A DNA stretch of 64,000 nt, from assembly GCF_003046475.1 (NCBI RefSeq), contig NZ_PZZZ01000001.1, positions 434,001 to 498,000 on the forward strand, in the 5' to 3' direction. The translations under genes were made by a program, and so were the position numbers. This stretch comes from Mycoplana dimorpha (lineage in GTDB: Bacteria; Pseudomonadota; Alphaproteobacteria; Rhizobiales; Rhizobiaceae). The notes below the pieces were generated by a model. The model was not told the DNA's origin and did not search any database. It was given only the letters and a program-made list of their open reading frames with translations. Of the stretch, positions 15,751-23,777 are shown piece after piece (the first letter of the stretch is position 1; each line of letters opens with the position of its first letter).

Positions 15751-17178
15751 ATGGCCGCCGAACCGGTCCTGAACCTGTACAACACGCTGACGCGCTCGAA
15801 GGCGCCATTCAAGCCGATCGATCCGACGAACCTGCGCATGTATGTCTGCGGGCCGACAGTCTACGACTTCGCCCACATCGGCAATGCCCGGCCGGTCATC
15901 GTCTTCGACGTGCTTTTCCGCCTGTTGCGGCACGTCTATGGCGTCGATCAGGTCACCTATGTCCGCAACATCACCGACGTAGACGACAAGATCAACGCGC
16001 GGGCACTGCGCGATTTCGGCGCCGACATCACGGCCGGAACCATCACGCTGAACGAGGCGATCCGTCGGGTGACGGAAAAGACCGCCGACCAGTTCCACAG
16101 CGACGTTGCAACCCTTGGCACCCTGCCGCCGACGCAGGAGCCGCGCGCCACCGAATTCGTGCAGAAGCGGGCGGACGGTCGCGCCGACATGATCACGCTG
16201 ATCGAGCGGCTTATAGACCGTGGTCACGCCTATCAGGCCGGCGGCGAGGTGCTGTTCGACACCTCCTGGGCGGAATACGGCCAGCTCTCGAAGCGCAACC
16301 TCGAGGAGCAGCAGGCCGGCGCGCGCATCGCCGTCGAGGGGCACAAGAAGAATCCCGGCGATTTCGTGCTGTGGAAGCTGTCGTCGCCGGAGGAGCCGGG
16401 CTGGGACAGCCCGTGGGGGCGGGGCCGCCCCGGCTGGCACATCGAGTGCTCCGCCATGTCGGCCGCCTATCTCGGCGAGACCTTCGACATCCATGGCGGC
16501 GGGCTCGACCTGATCTTCCCCCATCACGAGAACGAGATCGCCCAGTCGCGCTGCGCCCACGGCACGAAGGTGATGGCGAACGTCTGGATGCACAACGGCT
16601 TCGTGCAGGTCGAGGGTCGCAAGATGTCGAAGTCGGAGGGCAACTTCGTGACCATCCACGACCTGTTGCACACGGAAAACTTCGGCGGCCGCAAATGGCC
16701 GGGCGAGGTGCTGCGGCTTGCCATGCTGATGACCCACTATCGCGAGCCGATCGACTTCTCGGTGAAGCGGCTGGAGGAGGCCGAGCGGCTGCTCGCCCGC
16801 TGGCCGGCGGAGGAGGCGGGCAAGGGGAGTGTCGATCCGGCGGTGCTTGCAGCACTTGCCGATGACCTCAATACCGTCGAAGCGGTGCAGGCGCTGCATG
16901 CCCTGGCGCACAGGGCGGCCGGCGACCCGGCCGCCGCGGCGAGCTTCCAGGCGAGCGCAGCCCTTCTCGGCGTTTTGCCGAAAAAGGTTGAGATCTCAGA
17001 CGGGTTGGCAGCGGAGGTTGAAGCAACGATTCAACGCCGCCTCGATCTTATCAGAGCGAAGAATTTTGCCGAGGCCGACAAGGTGCGCGATGACCTGCTT
17101 GCCAGGGGCATCCAGCTCAAGGACGGCAAGGACCCGGTCACTGGCGAGCGGGTGACGACGTGGGAGGTGAAGCGGTAG
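15751..17178 (+). CDS. cysS: cysteinyl-tRNA synthetase
   Basis: A 475-residue class I aminoacyl-tRNA synthetase charging tRNA-Cys. The HIGH motif is AHIGNARP in [18 protein letters not shown]. The zinc-site region includes [15 protein letters not shown] and [11 protein letters not shown], and the KMSKS loop is KMSKSEGNF. The C-terminal anticodon domain is normal. ATG 15751 follows GGGAG (15738-15742). The length is slightly above the common 460. The gene is monocistronic; a toxin-antitoxin/GFA unit begins 60 bases after its stop. Confidence 0.97.
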   Translation: MAAEPVLNLYNTLTRSKAPFKPIDPTNLRMYVCGPTVYDFAHIGNARPVIVFDVLFRLLRHVYGVDQVTYVRNITDVDDKINARALRDFGADITAGTITLNEAIRRVTEKTADQFHSDVATLGTLPPTQEPRATEFVQKRADGRADMITLIERLIDRGHAYQAGGEVLFDTSWAEYGQLSKRNLEEQQAGARIAVEGHKKNPGDFVLWKLSSPEEPGWDSPWGRGRPGWHIECSAMSAAYLGETFDIHGGGLDLIFPHHENEIAQSRCAHGTKVMANVWMHNGFVQVEGRKMSKSEGNFVTIHDLLHTENFGGRKWPGEVLRLAMLMTHYREPIDFSVKRLEEAERLLARWPAEEAGKGSVDPAVLAALADDLNTVEAVQALHALAHRAAGDPAAAASFQASAALLGVLPKKVEISDGLAAEVEATIQRRLDLIRAKNFAEADKVRDDLLARGIQLKDGKDPVTGERVTTWEVKR

Positions 17179-17180
17179 GT

Positions 17181-17220
17181 TTGCCACCGCTTCGCGGGTG
17201 GCATATGCTTGGCATATGCC
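17181..17220 (+). promoter_or_regulatory. vapBC-GFA promoter with repeated operator half-sites
   Basis: TTGCCA (17181-17186), 17 bases, then TATGCT (17204-17209) make a reasonable promoter. Over the -10 lie two copies of TGGCATATGC (17199-17208 and 17210-17219), the second extending to the palindrome GGCATATGCC (17211-17220). This is the expected layout for an autorepressing VapB antitoxin. A small hairpin, GCCACC/GGTGGC (17183-17202), overlaps it and may end cysS transcripts. Confidence 0.6.
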
Positions 17221-17238
17221 AATCGTTTGGAGGCTGCG

Positions 17239-17517
17239 ATGAATGTCATCCGCGCCGAAAAGGTGCCCGAGAAAGACGGTGGCGAGCGGATCGTCAAGCT
17301 GTTCCGCAACGGCCGCAACCAGGCCGTCCGTATTCCCGTGGAATTCGAGCTGCCGGGCGACGAGGCGGTCATGCGCAAGGAAGGCGACCGGCTGATCATC
17401 GAGCCGAAGGCGAAGAAAAGCAGCTTGCTGGAGTGGTTGGCGACGTTGGAGCCGCTAGACGAAGACTTCCCGAACCTCGATGAGAGTCTGGTGCCGCTGC
17501 GGGATGTCGACTTGTGA
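17239..17517 (+). CDS. vapB: VapB antitoxin (AbrB/SpoVT fold)
   Basis: A 92-residue antitoxin. The N-terminal AbrB-type swapped-hairpin domain is clear: IVKLFRNGRNQAVRIPVEFE, then MRKEGDRLIIEPK. The acidic C-terminal tail (residues about 65-92, LDEDFPNLDESLVPLRDVDL) should thread along the VapC active site. The start ATG 17239 follows TTGGAGG (17226-17232). It overlaps the toxin gene by four bases (GTGA). It should autoregulate the 17199-17220 repeats, and through the overlaps control three GFA genes as well. Confidence 0.9.
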   Translation: MNVIRAEKVPEKDGGERIVKLFRNGRNQAVRIPVEFELPGDEAVMRKEGDRLIIEPKAKKSSLLEWLATLEPLDEDFPNLDESLVPLRDVDL

Positions 17518-17939
17518 CGGGGCTAAAGTACATGTTCGACACGAACACGGTTTCTCACCTGTTCCGGCAACCCACCGGAAGTGTCGCCGAGCGTATTGCC
17601 GAGGTCGGACAGGACAACATCTGCGTCAGCATCGTGGTCGCGGCCGAAATGCGTTATGGAAGTCGAAAGAAGAATTCAGTTCGACTTATCGATGCGGTAG
17701 AGGACTATTTGGCGCGGATTGAAGTTGTGCCTTTTGCGCCGCCGGCGGATCAGTCATACGCCAAAATTCGCTTGGCGCTGGAGGGAGGAGGCATTCCGAT
17801 CAGTCCCAATGACATGCTGATCGCGGCACATGCGCTTTCGCTTGGCATGACACTCGTGACGGACAATGTGCGGGAGTTCGCCCGTGTCGAAGGTCTGTCG
17901 ATCGAGAATTGGGTCCAACGCAAGGAGCCCACCCGATGA
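17514..17939 (+). CDS. vapC: VapC toxin, PIN-domain ribonuclease
   Basis: A 141-residue PIN-domain endoribonuclease of the VapC family, expected to cut tRNA or rRNA when freed from VapB. The acidic metal site is visible in FDTNTVSHLF, VVAAEMRYG, NDMLIAAHALS and LVTDNVREF. I take GTG 17514, which overlaps the vapB stop; ATG 17532 is the alternative. A hand count of 17641-17700 gives 28 G+C of 60, far below the roughly 70 percent of housekeeping genes here, which suggests acquisition by transfer. Its stop overlaps the first GFA gene by four bases (ATGA). Confidence 0.92.
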   Translation: MTGLKYMFDTNTVSHLFRQPTGSVAERIAEVGQDNICVSIVVAAEMRYGSRKKNSVRLIDAVEDYLARIEVVPFAPPADQSYAKIRLALEGGGIPISPNDMLIAAHALSLGMTLVTDNVREFARVEGLSIENWVQRKEPTR

Positions 17940-18418
17940 CCGAGACCACCTACACCGGAGGTTGCCAATGCGGTGCGGTGCGGTTCCGCATCCGCGGAGC
18001 CCTGAAGGACAGTTCCATATGTCACTGCCGCATGTGCCAGAAAGCCTTCGGCGCCTACTACGCACCGCTCGTCTCGACCCGCGGCGCCGAGCTCGCCTGG
18101 ACGCGCGGCGAGCCGAAGCGCTTCCGCTCCTCGAATTTCGTCAGCCGCGGCTTCTGCGCCGAATGCGGCACGCCGTTGACCTATGAGGCGCCGGACGGGG
18201 TGGCGATCGCGGCCGGCGCCTTCGACGATCCGTCGCTCGTGGCGCCGTCGATCCAGTTCGGCATGGAGGGCAAGATCGACTTCGTCGACCGGCTGCACGC
18301 GCTGCCGGGCCTCCGCACCGAGGACGACGCGGAGGCGGCGCCCTTCCTGCTGAAGATGGTCTGCTGCCAGCACCCCGACCACGACACCGCCGACTGGCCG
18401 CCGGAGCCGCAACCATGA
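17936..18418 (+). CDS. GFA/CENP-V domain zinc protein, copy 1
   Basis: A 160-residue GFA (glutathione-dependent formaldehyde-activating) fold protein. All seven zinc-binding cysteines are present: CQC in the opening GGCQCGAVRF, the cluster CHCRMC, and CAEC near residue 78. Family members include the formaldehyde-glutathione adduct enzyme Gfa, but most are of unknown substrate. It starts at ATG 17936 inside the end of vapC and overlaps copy 2 by four bases. Copies 1 and 3 share more sequence with each other than with copy 2. Confidence 0.9.
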   Translation: MTETTYTGGCQCGAVRFRIRGALKDSSICHCRMCQKAFGAYYAPLVSTRGAELAWTRGEPKRFRSSNFVSRGFCAECGTPLTYEAPDGVAIAAGAFDDPSLVAPSIQFGMEGKIDFVDRLHALPGLRTEDDAEAAPFLLKMVCCQHPDHDTADWPPEPQP

Positions 18419-18915
18419 GCATTGCGCGGATCTACACGGGCGGATGCCAATGCGGTGCGGTGCGCTATCGCGCCGAGGGCACGCTCGACGACCCGCGCCT
18501 GTGCCATTGCCGCATGTGCCAGAAGGCGGCGGGCAACTACTTCTTGCCGCTCGCCAACGCCGCGCGCGCGAGATTCCGCCTGACCCGCGGCGAACCGGCG
18601 TGGTTCCGCTCGTCCGACTATGTGCAGCGCGGCTTCTGCCGCGACTGCGGCACCCCGCTGTTCTACGACACCGCGGCATCAGATTGCATTCATATCGTGC
18701 TTGGGTCTCTGGACGATCCCGAGGATGTGCGGCCGCATTGGCAATCAGGCGTCGAGTCGCGCGTCCCCTGGTTTTCCAACCTTGCCCGCCTGCCGGGTCG
18801 GGAGACCGACGAGGAGGGGGCGGCCGGGCGCGAACATCACTTCGCCATCCTGGAATCGAACCGCCAGCATCCGGACTACGACACGGATCACTGGCCACCG
18901 GAGGGACTGACATGA
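18415..18915 (+). CDS. GFA/CENP-V domain zinc protein, copy 2
   Basis: A 166-residue GFA-domain protein with the complete zinc motifs GGCQCGAVRYR, CHCRMCQKAAG and CRDCGTPLF. Its central segment (ARFRLTRGEPAWFRSSDYVQ) and C-terminus differ clearly from copies 1 and 3, so it is not a fresh duplicate. ATG 18415 overlaps the stop of copy 1, and its own stop overlaps copy 3 (ATGA). Being fused by overlaps to a vapBC promoter is unusual for this family. The substrate is unknown. Confidence 0.9.
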   Translation: MSIARIYTGGCQCGAVRYRAEGTLDDPRLCHCRMCQKAAGNYFLPLANAARARFRLTRGEPAWFRSSDYVQRGFCRDCGTPLFYDTAASDCIHIVLGSLDDPEDVRPHWQSGVESRVPWFSNLARLPGRETDEEGAAGREHHFAILESNRQHPDYDTDHWPPEGLT

Positions 18916-19388
18916 CCGATACCATCCGGACCGGAGGCTGCCAGTGCGGCGCCGTTCGCTTCCGCATCCGCGGCGAACTGGGCCGCGCGTCGATCTGCCA
19001 TTGCCGCATGTGCCAGAAGCAGTTCGGCAGCTTCTTCTCGGCTCTGGTGACGGCGCCGAAGGGCGGGGTGGAATGGACGCGTGACGAGCCGAGCTATTTC
19101 CAGTCGTCGGTCAACATCGACCGCGGCTTCTGCCGGAACTGCGGCACGCCGATGACCTACCGCCACCCCGGCGGGCTGGAAATCGCCATCGGCACCTTCG
19201 ACGACCGTTCCGATCTCGCGCCGCAGATCCAGGTCAACTACGGCGCGCGGCTGCCATGGGTGGAGACGATCTTCGACGCGCCGGTCCACGACGACCCGGA
19301 CTACTATTCGCGGCAGGAGGCGATCATCTCCTTCCAGCACCCGGACCACGAAACCGACCAGTGGCCGTCGCACGGACTGAAGATCTGA
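18912..19388 (+). CDS. GFA/CENP-V domain zinc protein, copy 3
   Basis: A 158-residue GFA-domain protein with the zinc motifs GGCQCGAVRFRIRG, CHCRMCQKQFGS and CRNCGTPMTY intact. The N-terminal third nearly matches copy 1, which points to an internal duplication followed by divergence of the substrate-facing middle (TAPKGGVEWTRDEPSYFQSS). It is the last gene of the vapB-vapC-GFA-GFA-GFA unit. Ninety bases with no recognised signal separate it from cimA. Confidence 0.9.
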   Translation: MTDTIRTGGCQCGAVRFRIRGELGRASICHCRMCQKQFGSFFSALVTAPKGGVEWTRDEPSYFQSSVNIDRGFCRNCGTPMTYRHPGGLEIAIGTFDDRSDLAPQIQVNYGARLPWVETIFDAPVHDDPDYYSRQEAIISFQHPDHETDQWPSHGLKI

Positions 19389-19478
19389 GCCGGCCGACTG
19401 AAGCGGCAACCATGAAACAATGAACGTTGCGGTGATCGTCCCTTTGTGGGGTGATTTCCGGCCCCAAGGAATGAGAGC

Positions 19479-21095
19479 ATGACCAAGGAACGCATCTACC
19501 TCTTCGACACGACCCTTCGCGATGGCCAGCAGACGCCGGGCGTCGACTTTTCGGTCGAGGACAAGATTGCGATCGCGGCGATGCTCGACGAGTTCGGCCT
19601 TGATTACGTCGAGGGCGGCTATCCTGGCGCCAATCCGACCGATACCGCCTTCTTTGACAAGAAGCGCACGCAGTACGCCCGCTTCGTCGCATTCGGCATG
19701 ACCAAGCGGGCCGGCGTTTCCGCCTCCAACGATCCGGGCCTCGCGGCGCTGCTCGAGGCCAGGAGCGATGCGGTCTGTCTCGTCGCCAAGAGCTGGAACT
19801 ATCACGTGCGCGTGGCGCTCGGCTGCACCGACGAGGAGAACCTCGAATCGATCCGCGGCTCGGTCAAGGCCGTCGTCGCTGCCGGCAAGGAGGCGATGGT
19901 CGATTGCGAGCACTTCTTCGACGGCTACAAGGACAATCCCGCCTATGCGCTCGCCTGCGCCAGGGCCGCCTATGGGGCCGGCGCGCGCTGGGTGGTGCTG
20001 TGCGACACCAACGGCGGCACGCAGCCGCCGGAAGTCCGCGATATCGTTTCCGCCGTCATCGCAGCTGGTATCCCCGGGGCAAGCCTCGGCATCCACGCCC
20101 ATAACGACACGGGGCAGGCGGTCGCCAATTCGCTCGCGGCGGTGGAGGCAGGCGCGCGCCAGATCCAGGGAACGCTGAACGGCATCGGCGAGCGTTGCGG
20201 CAACGCCAATCTCGTCACGATCATCCCGACGCTGCTGCTCAAGGACAGCTACAGCTCGCGTTTCGAGTGCTCGATCGACCGGGAGCGGCTGCAGGGCCTG
20301 ACGCGGCTGTCGCACCAGTTCGACGAACTCCTGAACCGCTCGCCGGACCACCAGATGCCCTATGTCGGCGCCTCCGCCTTTGCCACCAAGGCCGGCATTC
20401 ACGCCTCTGCGCTCCTGAAGGACCCGCGCACCTATGAGCACGTGCCGCCGGAAAGCGTCGGCAACCTGCGCAAGGTGATGGTCTCCGATCAGGGCGGGCG
20501 GGCGAACTTCATCAACGCACTGAAACTGCGCGGCATCGTCGTCTCCAAGGACGACCCGAAGCTCGACCGGCTGATCGAGATCGTCAAGGAACGCGAGGCG
20601 TCGGGCTATGCCTACGAGGGGGCCGATGCCAGCTTTGCGCTGCTCGCCCAGCGTACGCTCGGCACGCTCCCCGAGCTCTTCCACGTCGACAGTTTCCGCG
20701 TGATGGTCGAGCGTCGCTACGATGCCAACGGCAACCTGAAGACGGTTTCCGAAGCGGTGGTGAAGGTCGTCGTCGACGGCGAGACGATGATGTCGGTTGC
20801 CGAGGGCCACGGCCCCGTCAACGCGCTGGACCTGGCATTGCGCAAGGACCTCGGCAAGTACCAGGGCGAGATCGAGGACCTGGAACTGGCGGACTACAAG
20901 GTGCGCATCCTCAATGGCGGCACCGGGGCGATCACCCGGGTGCTGATCGAATCGACCGATGCCACCGGCGCCCGCTGGTGGACAGTCGGCGTGTCCGACA
21001 ACATCATCGACGCGTCGTTCCAGGCGCTGATGGACAGCATCGTCTACAAGCTGCTGAAGAACCGCGGCGAGGCGGGGAGGGCGGCGGCCGAATAG
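19479..21095 (+). CDS. cimA: citramalate synthase
   Basis: A 538-residue enzyme of the isopropylmalate/homocitrate synthase superfamily in the CimA group. It condenses pyruvate and acetyl-CoA to (R)-citramalate, a threonine-independent route to 2-oxobutyrate and isoleucine. Visible motifs are the catalytic [17 protein letters not shown], the metal-binding [13 protein letters not shown] and [12 protein letters not shown]. The C-terminal regulatory domain (about residues 385-530, [18 protein letters not shown] through [17 protein letters not shown]) is present, so feedback inhibition is likely. The start ATG 19479 is preceded by GGAATGAGAGC. It is followed by a second vapBC pair. Confidence 0.93.
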   Translation: MTKERIYLFDTTLRDGQQTPGVDFSVEDKIAIAAMLDEFGLDYVEGGYPGANPTDTAFFDKKRTQYARFVAFGMTKRAGVSASNDPGLAALLEARSDAVCLVAKSWNYHVRVALGCTDEENLESIRGSVKAVVAAGKEAMVDCEHFFDGYKDNPAYALACARAAYGAGARWVVLCDTNGGTQPPEVRDIVSAVIAAGIPGASLGIHAHNDTGQAVANSLAAVEAGARQIQGTLNGIGERCGNANLVTIIPTLLLKDSYSSRFECSIDRERLQGLTRLSHQFDELLNRSPDHQMPYVGASAFATKAGIHASALLKDPRTYEHVPPESVGNLRKVMVSDQGGRANFINALKLRGIVVSKDDPKLDRLIEIVKEREASGYAYEGADASFALLAQRTLGTLPELFHVDSFRVMVERRYDANGNLKTVSEAVVKVVVDGETMMSVAEGHGPVNALDLALRKDLGKYQGEIEDLELADYKVRILNGGTGAITRVLIESTDATGARWWTVGVSDNIIDASFQALMDSIVYKLLKNRGEAGRAAAE

Positions 21096-21132
21096 GGGTT
21101 GCCGCTCGATCGAGCGGGATCCCGCAAGGAAG

Positions 21133-21171
21133 TTGCAGAATTGTGTAGGCAATGTCATAATCTGCCTACAC
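21133..21171 (+). promoter_or_regulatory. vapBC-2 promoter with inverted-repeat operator
   Basis: TTGCAG (21133-21138), 17 bases, CATAAT (21156-21161). GTGTAGGCA (21143-21151) and TGCCTACAC (21163-21171) form a perfect 9-bp inverted repeat spaced by 11 bases, with the -10 element lying between the arms. This is a textbook autoregulated toxin-antitoxin operator. Confidence 0.75.
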
Positions 21172-21183
21172 GGAGATGTTTTC

Positions 21184-21423
21184 ATGGCTCTCAACATCCG
21201 TAGCAGACACGTCAATGAACTGGCTGACAAATTGGCAACGCAGAAACACGTGACGAAGACGGAAGCGGTGCGCATTGCACTTGAAAACGAGCTGCGCCGC
21301 TCGGTCCGGGACATCCCGCTGTGGGTACGGCTCAAGCCGCTTCGCGACCGCGTCGCTACGGCCCGCATCGCAGGGCCGGAGGCCGATAAAGCCTTTTTCG
21401 ACGAACTCAGCGGCGAGTACTGA
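21184..21423 (+). CDS. vapB: VapB antitoxin, PSK/Rv0623-like family
   Basis: A 79-residue antitoxin with an N-terminal ribbon-helix-helix-like segment, MALNIRSRHVNELADKLATQ followed by HVTKTEAVRIALENELRR, characteristic of the PSK-operon (Rv0623) VapB family. The tail KAFFDELSGEY should contact the toxin. ATG 21184 has GGAG (21172-21175) before it. It overlaps vapC by one base (TGATG). It presumably binds the 21143-21171 inverted repeat and represses its own operon. Confidence 0.88.
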   Translation: MALNIRSRHVNELADKLATQKHVTKTEAVRIALENELRRSVRDIPLWVRLKPLRDRVATARIAGPEADKAFFDELSGEY

Positions 21424-21848
21424 TGTTCGTCGATGCCTCGGTGATCATTGCGATTTTGACTGAGGAGAAAGACGCGGAAGGCTACGCGCAAATTCTGGAC
21501 ACAAACAGAGAGTTCGCCAATGTGACCTCGGTTCTCGCGTCCTGGGAAGCGACCGTTGGATTGTTTCGCAAGACTGGCAAGTCGATGGACGAAGCGAAAG
21601 CGATCGTGCAGGACTTCCTTGAGATCGCCGGCATTATCGTCTTGTCGATCGGAGCCGAGGAGGAAGCGCTCGCCCTCGACGTTTTCCAGCGCAATGGGCG
21701 GCATCGATTCGGCGAAGGCGAGCGGAACCTGGCCCTTAACATGGCAGACTGCTTTCACTACGCCGTAGCGAAACTGAATAAAGTGCCGATCCTGACTATG
21801 GACATCGGGTTTGAGGCAGCCGACGTCCAGGTCGTACGCATCGCATGA
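21423..21848 (+). CDS. vapC: VapC toxin, PIN-domain ribonuclease
   Basis: A 141-residue PIN-domain ribonuclease. The catalytic acids lie in MFVDASVIIAIL (Asp4), VLASWEATVGL, NMADCFHYAVAK and LTMDIGF. The NMADCFHYA/GEGERNLALN arrangement is that of the Rv0624-type VapC partners of PSK-family VapB, consistent with the upstream antitoxin. A hand count of 21541-21600 gives 32 G+C of 60, against 44 of 60 for 20101-20160 in cimA, so the module looks foreign. Unlike the other three modules, its stop does not overlap a following gene. Confidence 0.92.
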   Translation: MFVDASVIIAILTEEKDAEGYAQILDTNREFANVTSVLASWEATVGLFRKTGKSMDEAKAIVQDFLEIAGIIVLSIGAEEEALALDVFQRNGRHRFGEGERNLALNMADCFHYAVAKLNKVPILTMDIGFEAADVQVVRIA

Positions 21849-21989
21849 GCCGGCGCATCAGCGCCGGTTCACCTAAAGTTCACCGAAATGAATTGGCCTA
21901 TTCCCATTCGTTGGGGTAGGACGTCTGCAGAAATGCAGGCGGAGCATTCGTTTTTTCTCGCCGACGGCACACAAGCAGGATCCAGCATC

Positions 21990-22928
21990 ATGGCCGAGCC
22001 CATCAACGCGCCCGAGGCGACGAACGGCGATTCTCTGAGCGGATTTCTCTTTGCGCTCACCGCCTATCTGCTCTGGGGCTTCCTGCCCTTCTTCATGAAG
22101 GCGGTCGCACATATTCCTGCGGCGGAGGTGGTCGCGCACCGCATCGTCTGGTCCGTTCCGATTGCCGGCCTCGTGCTCATCTGGCTCGGCCGCACGGCCG
22201 ACATCAAGCATGCGCTTGCCTCGCCGCGAATGCTCGGCATGGCAACGTTGACGGCGGTGCTGGTCACCATCAACTGGGGCATCTATGTCTGGGCGATCAG
22301 TGCCGACCGCGCCATCGAGACGGCGCTCGGCTACTACATCAATCCGCTCTTTTCGATTTTTCTCGGGGCCGTGCTCCTGAAGGAGAAGCTGACGCGGGCG
22401 CAGGTGGCTGCCATCGCGCTTGCTGCGGCGGCCGTCGCCATTCTCGCCTTCGACGCCGGAGGCTTGCCCTGGGTCTCCCTCAGTCTCTGCTTTTCCTGGG
22501 GCTTCTACGCCTTTTTCCGCAAGACGCTGCCGATCGGCCCGAACCAGGGCTTCTTCCTGGAGGTGCTGCTGCTGAGCATCCCGTCGATCGGCTACATCAT
22601 CTGGCTGGAGGCGACCGGACAGGGCCATTTCGGCGACACCGGAACGGCCGACGTGCTGTGGCTGCTCGCCTGCGGTATCGTCACCGCCGGCCCGCTGATG
22701 ATCTATGCCAATGGTGCCAAGCTCCTGAAGCTCTCGACGATCGGCATAATGCAATACATTGCCCCGACCCTGATCTTCATCATCGCCATCTTCGTCTTTC
22801 ACGAGCCGTTCGGACACGCCCAGATGGCGGCCTTCGGCCTGATCTGGGCAGCGCTGATCATCTACTCCGGATCGATGCTGACGAGCGCCCGCGCCCGTCG
22901 GGCCGAGGAGTTGAAGCCGGCCGAGTGA
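21990..22928 (+). CDS. rarD: RarD family drug/metabolite exporter (EamA)
   Basis: A 312-residue inner-membrane protein with ten helices and two EamA repeats, of the RarD group (the chloramphenicol-sensitivity protein family). The opening FALTAYLLWGFLPFFMKAVAHIP and HRIVWSVPIAGLVL are diagnostic of RarD. The substrate is unknown. ATG 21990 (AGCAGGA before it) matches the family start; an upstream ATG at 21888 would add an odd hydrophilic leader. It converges with the LOG-family gene across a double hairpin. Confidence 0.88.
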   Translation: MAEPINAPEATNGDSLSGFLFALTAYLLWGFLPFFMKAVAHIPAAEVVAHRIVWSVPIAGLVLIWLGRTADIKHALASPRMLGMATLTAVLVTINWGIYVWAISADRAIETALGYYINPLFSIFLGAVLLKEKLTRAQVAAIALAAAAVAILAFDAGGLPWVSLSLCFSWGFYAFFRKTLPIGPNQGFFLEVLLLSIPSIGYIIWLEATGQGHFGDTGTADVLWLLACGIVTAGPLMIYANGAKLLKLSTIGIMQYIAPTLIFIIAIFVFHEPFGHAQMAAFGLIWAALIIYSGSMLTSARARRAEELKPAE

Positions 22929-22947
22929 GCACTGGACCGGCGTAAAG

Positions 22948-22987
22948 GCGCGGGGATGCCCGCGCTGTGCAGGATCGTGGATCCTGC
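22948..22987. terminator. pair of hairpins between convergent rarD and LOG genes
   Basis: GCGCGGG (22948-22954) pairs with CCCGCGC (22959-22965), and GCAGGATC (22969-22976) pairs exactly with GATCCTGC (22980-22987). Neither has a long T-run. Their position between two convergent genes suggests they end transcription from both sides. Confidence 0.5.
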
Positions 22988-23007
22988 CGGCAATTACCGC
23001 GCTGGTG

Positions 23008-23628
23008 TTACAGCCTGGCGATGATCCCCGCCTCGCCGTCGCGGTCGACGGTGCCGGCCCAATGTTCGATCAAGGCCGGGACGACCTGCTCGGCGTCGTC
23101 GATGACGAGCGGCTGCACCAGATGAGCCTCATGCACGAAGCCGGCATCGGCCATGTGCCGGATCAGCTTCAGCATCGGATCCCAGAAGCCGCCGACGTTG
23201 ACGAACACGACCGGTTTGCGGTGCCGTCCGAGCTGCGCCCAGGTCATAATCTCGACGATCTCCTCCAGCGTGCCGATGCCGCCGGGGAGGGCCACGAACG
23301 CGTCGGCGCGCTCGAACATCTTGTGCTTGCGCTCATGCATGTCGGCGGTGATGATCAGCTCGGAAAGCTGGCCGAGTGAATGACGGGTGGCCTCCAGGTC
23401 GACGAGGAATTGCGGTATAATGCCGGTGACCCGACCGCCGGCGGACAGCACACCGCCCGCCACCGCCCCCATGATGCCCTTGGTGCCTCCGCCATAGACG
23501 AGGTGCATGTGATTCGCTGCGATGGAGCGGCCAAGCGTCCGGCCGGCGTTGATGTAGGCGGAATCGCGGCCCGGCTGGGACCCGCAATAGACGCAGATGG
23601 CTCGAATTGGCATGGATTCTTCGTTCAT
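23008..23628 (-). CDS. LOG family protein (nucleoside 5-prime-monophosphate phosphoribohydrolase)
   Basis: A 206-residue Rossmann-like LOG (Lonely guy, TIGR00730) protein. The defining motif is PGGIGTLEEIVEIMTWAQLG, with LVYGGGTKGIMGAVA earlier. LOG enzymes cleave N6-modified AMP to free cytokinin plus ribose phosphate. Bacterial homologues also act on AMP-type nucleotides or serve as general nucleotide hydrolases. The start could be ATG 23628 (used) or ATG 23613; neither has a strong ribosome site. It is convergent with rarD and divergent from the LysM gene. Confidence 0.88.
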   Translation of the reverse strand: MNEESMPIRAICVYCGSQPGRDSAYINAGRTLGRSIAANHMHLVYGGGTKGIMGAVAGGVLSAGGRVTGIIPQFLVDLEATRHSLGQLSELIITADMHERKHKMFERADAFVALPGGIGTLEEIVEIMTWAQLGRHRKPVVFVNVGGFWDPMLKLIRHMADAGFVHEAHLVQPLVIDDAEQVVPALIEHWAGTVDRDGEAGIIARL

Positions 23629-23777
23629 GGCCCGATTGAGCCATCCGATGCCGGGCCGGGTCAAGAAAAATGACGAATTATCCGGCCAAATCCTGCCGGA
23701 TCGAGCCCCACGCTTGCTGAAATCCTTGGAAATCGCTAGCAATTCCAAGGGGAATAGCGGCGTGGTGCCTGGAGACC

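Noticed and set aside
18888-21758. 956-codon open frame on the minus strand opposite cimA and the vapBC pair
   Set aside because: High GC removes stop codons from antisense frames. The plus strand carries clearly recognisable cimA, vapB and vapC, while the antisense product is a featureless Arg/Asp/Val-rich sequence.
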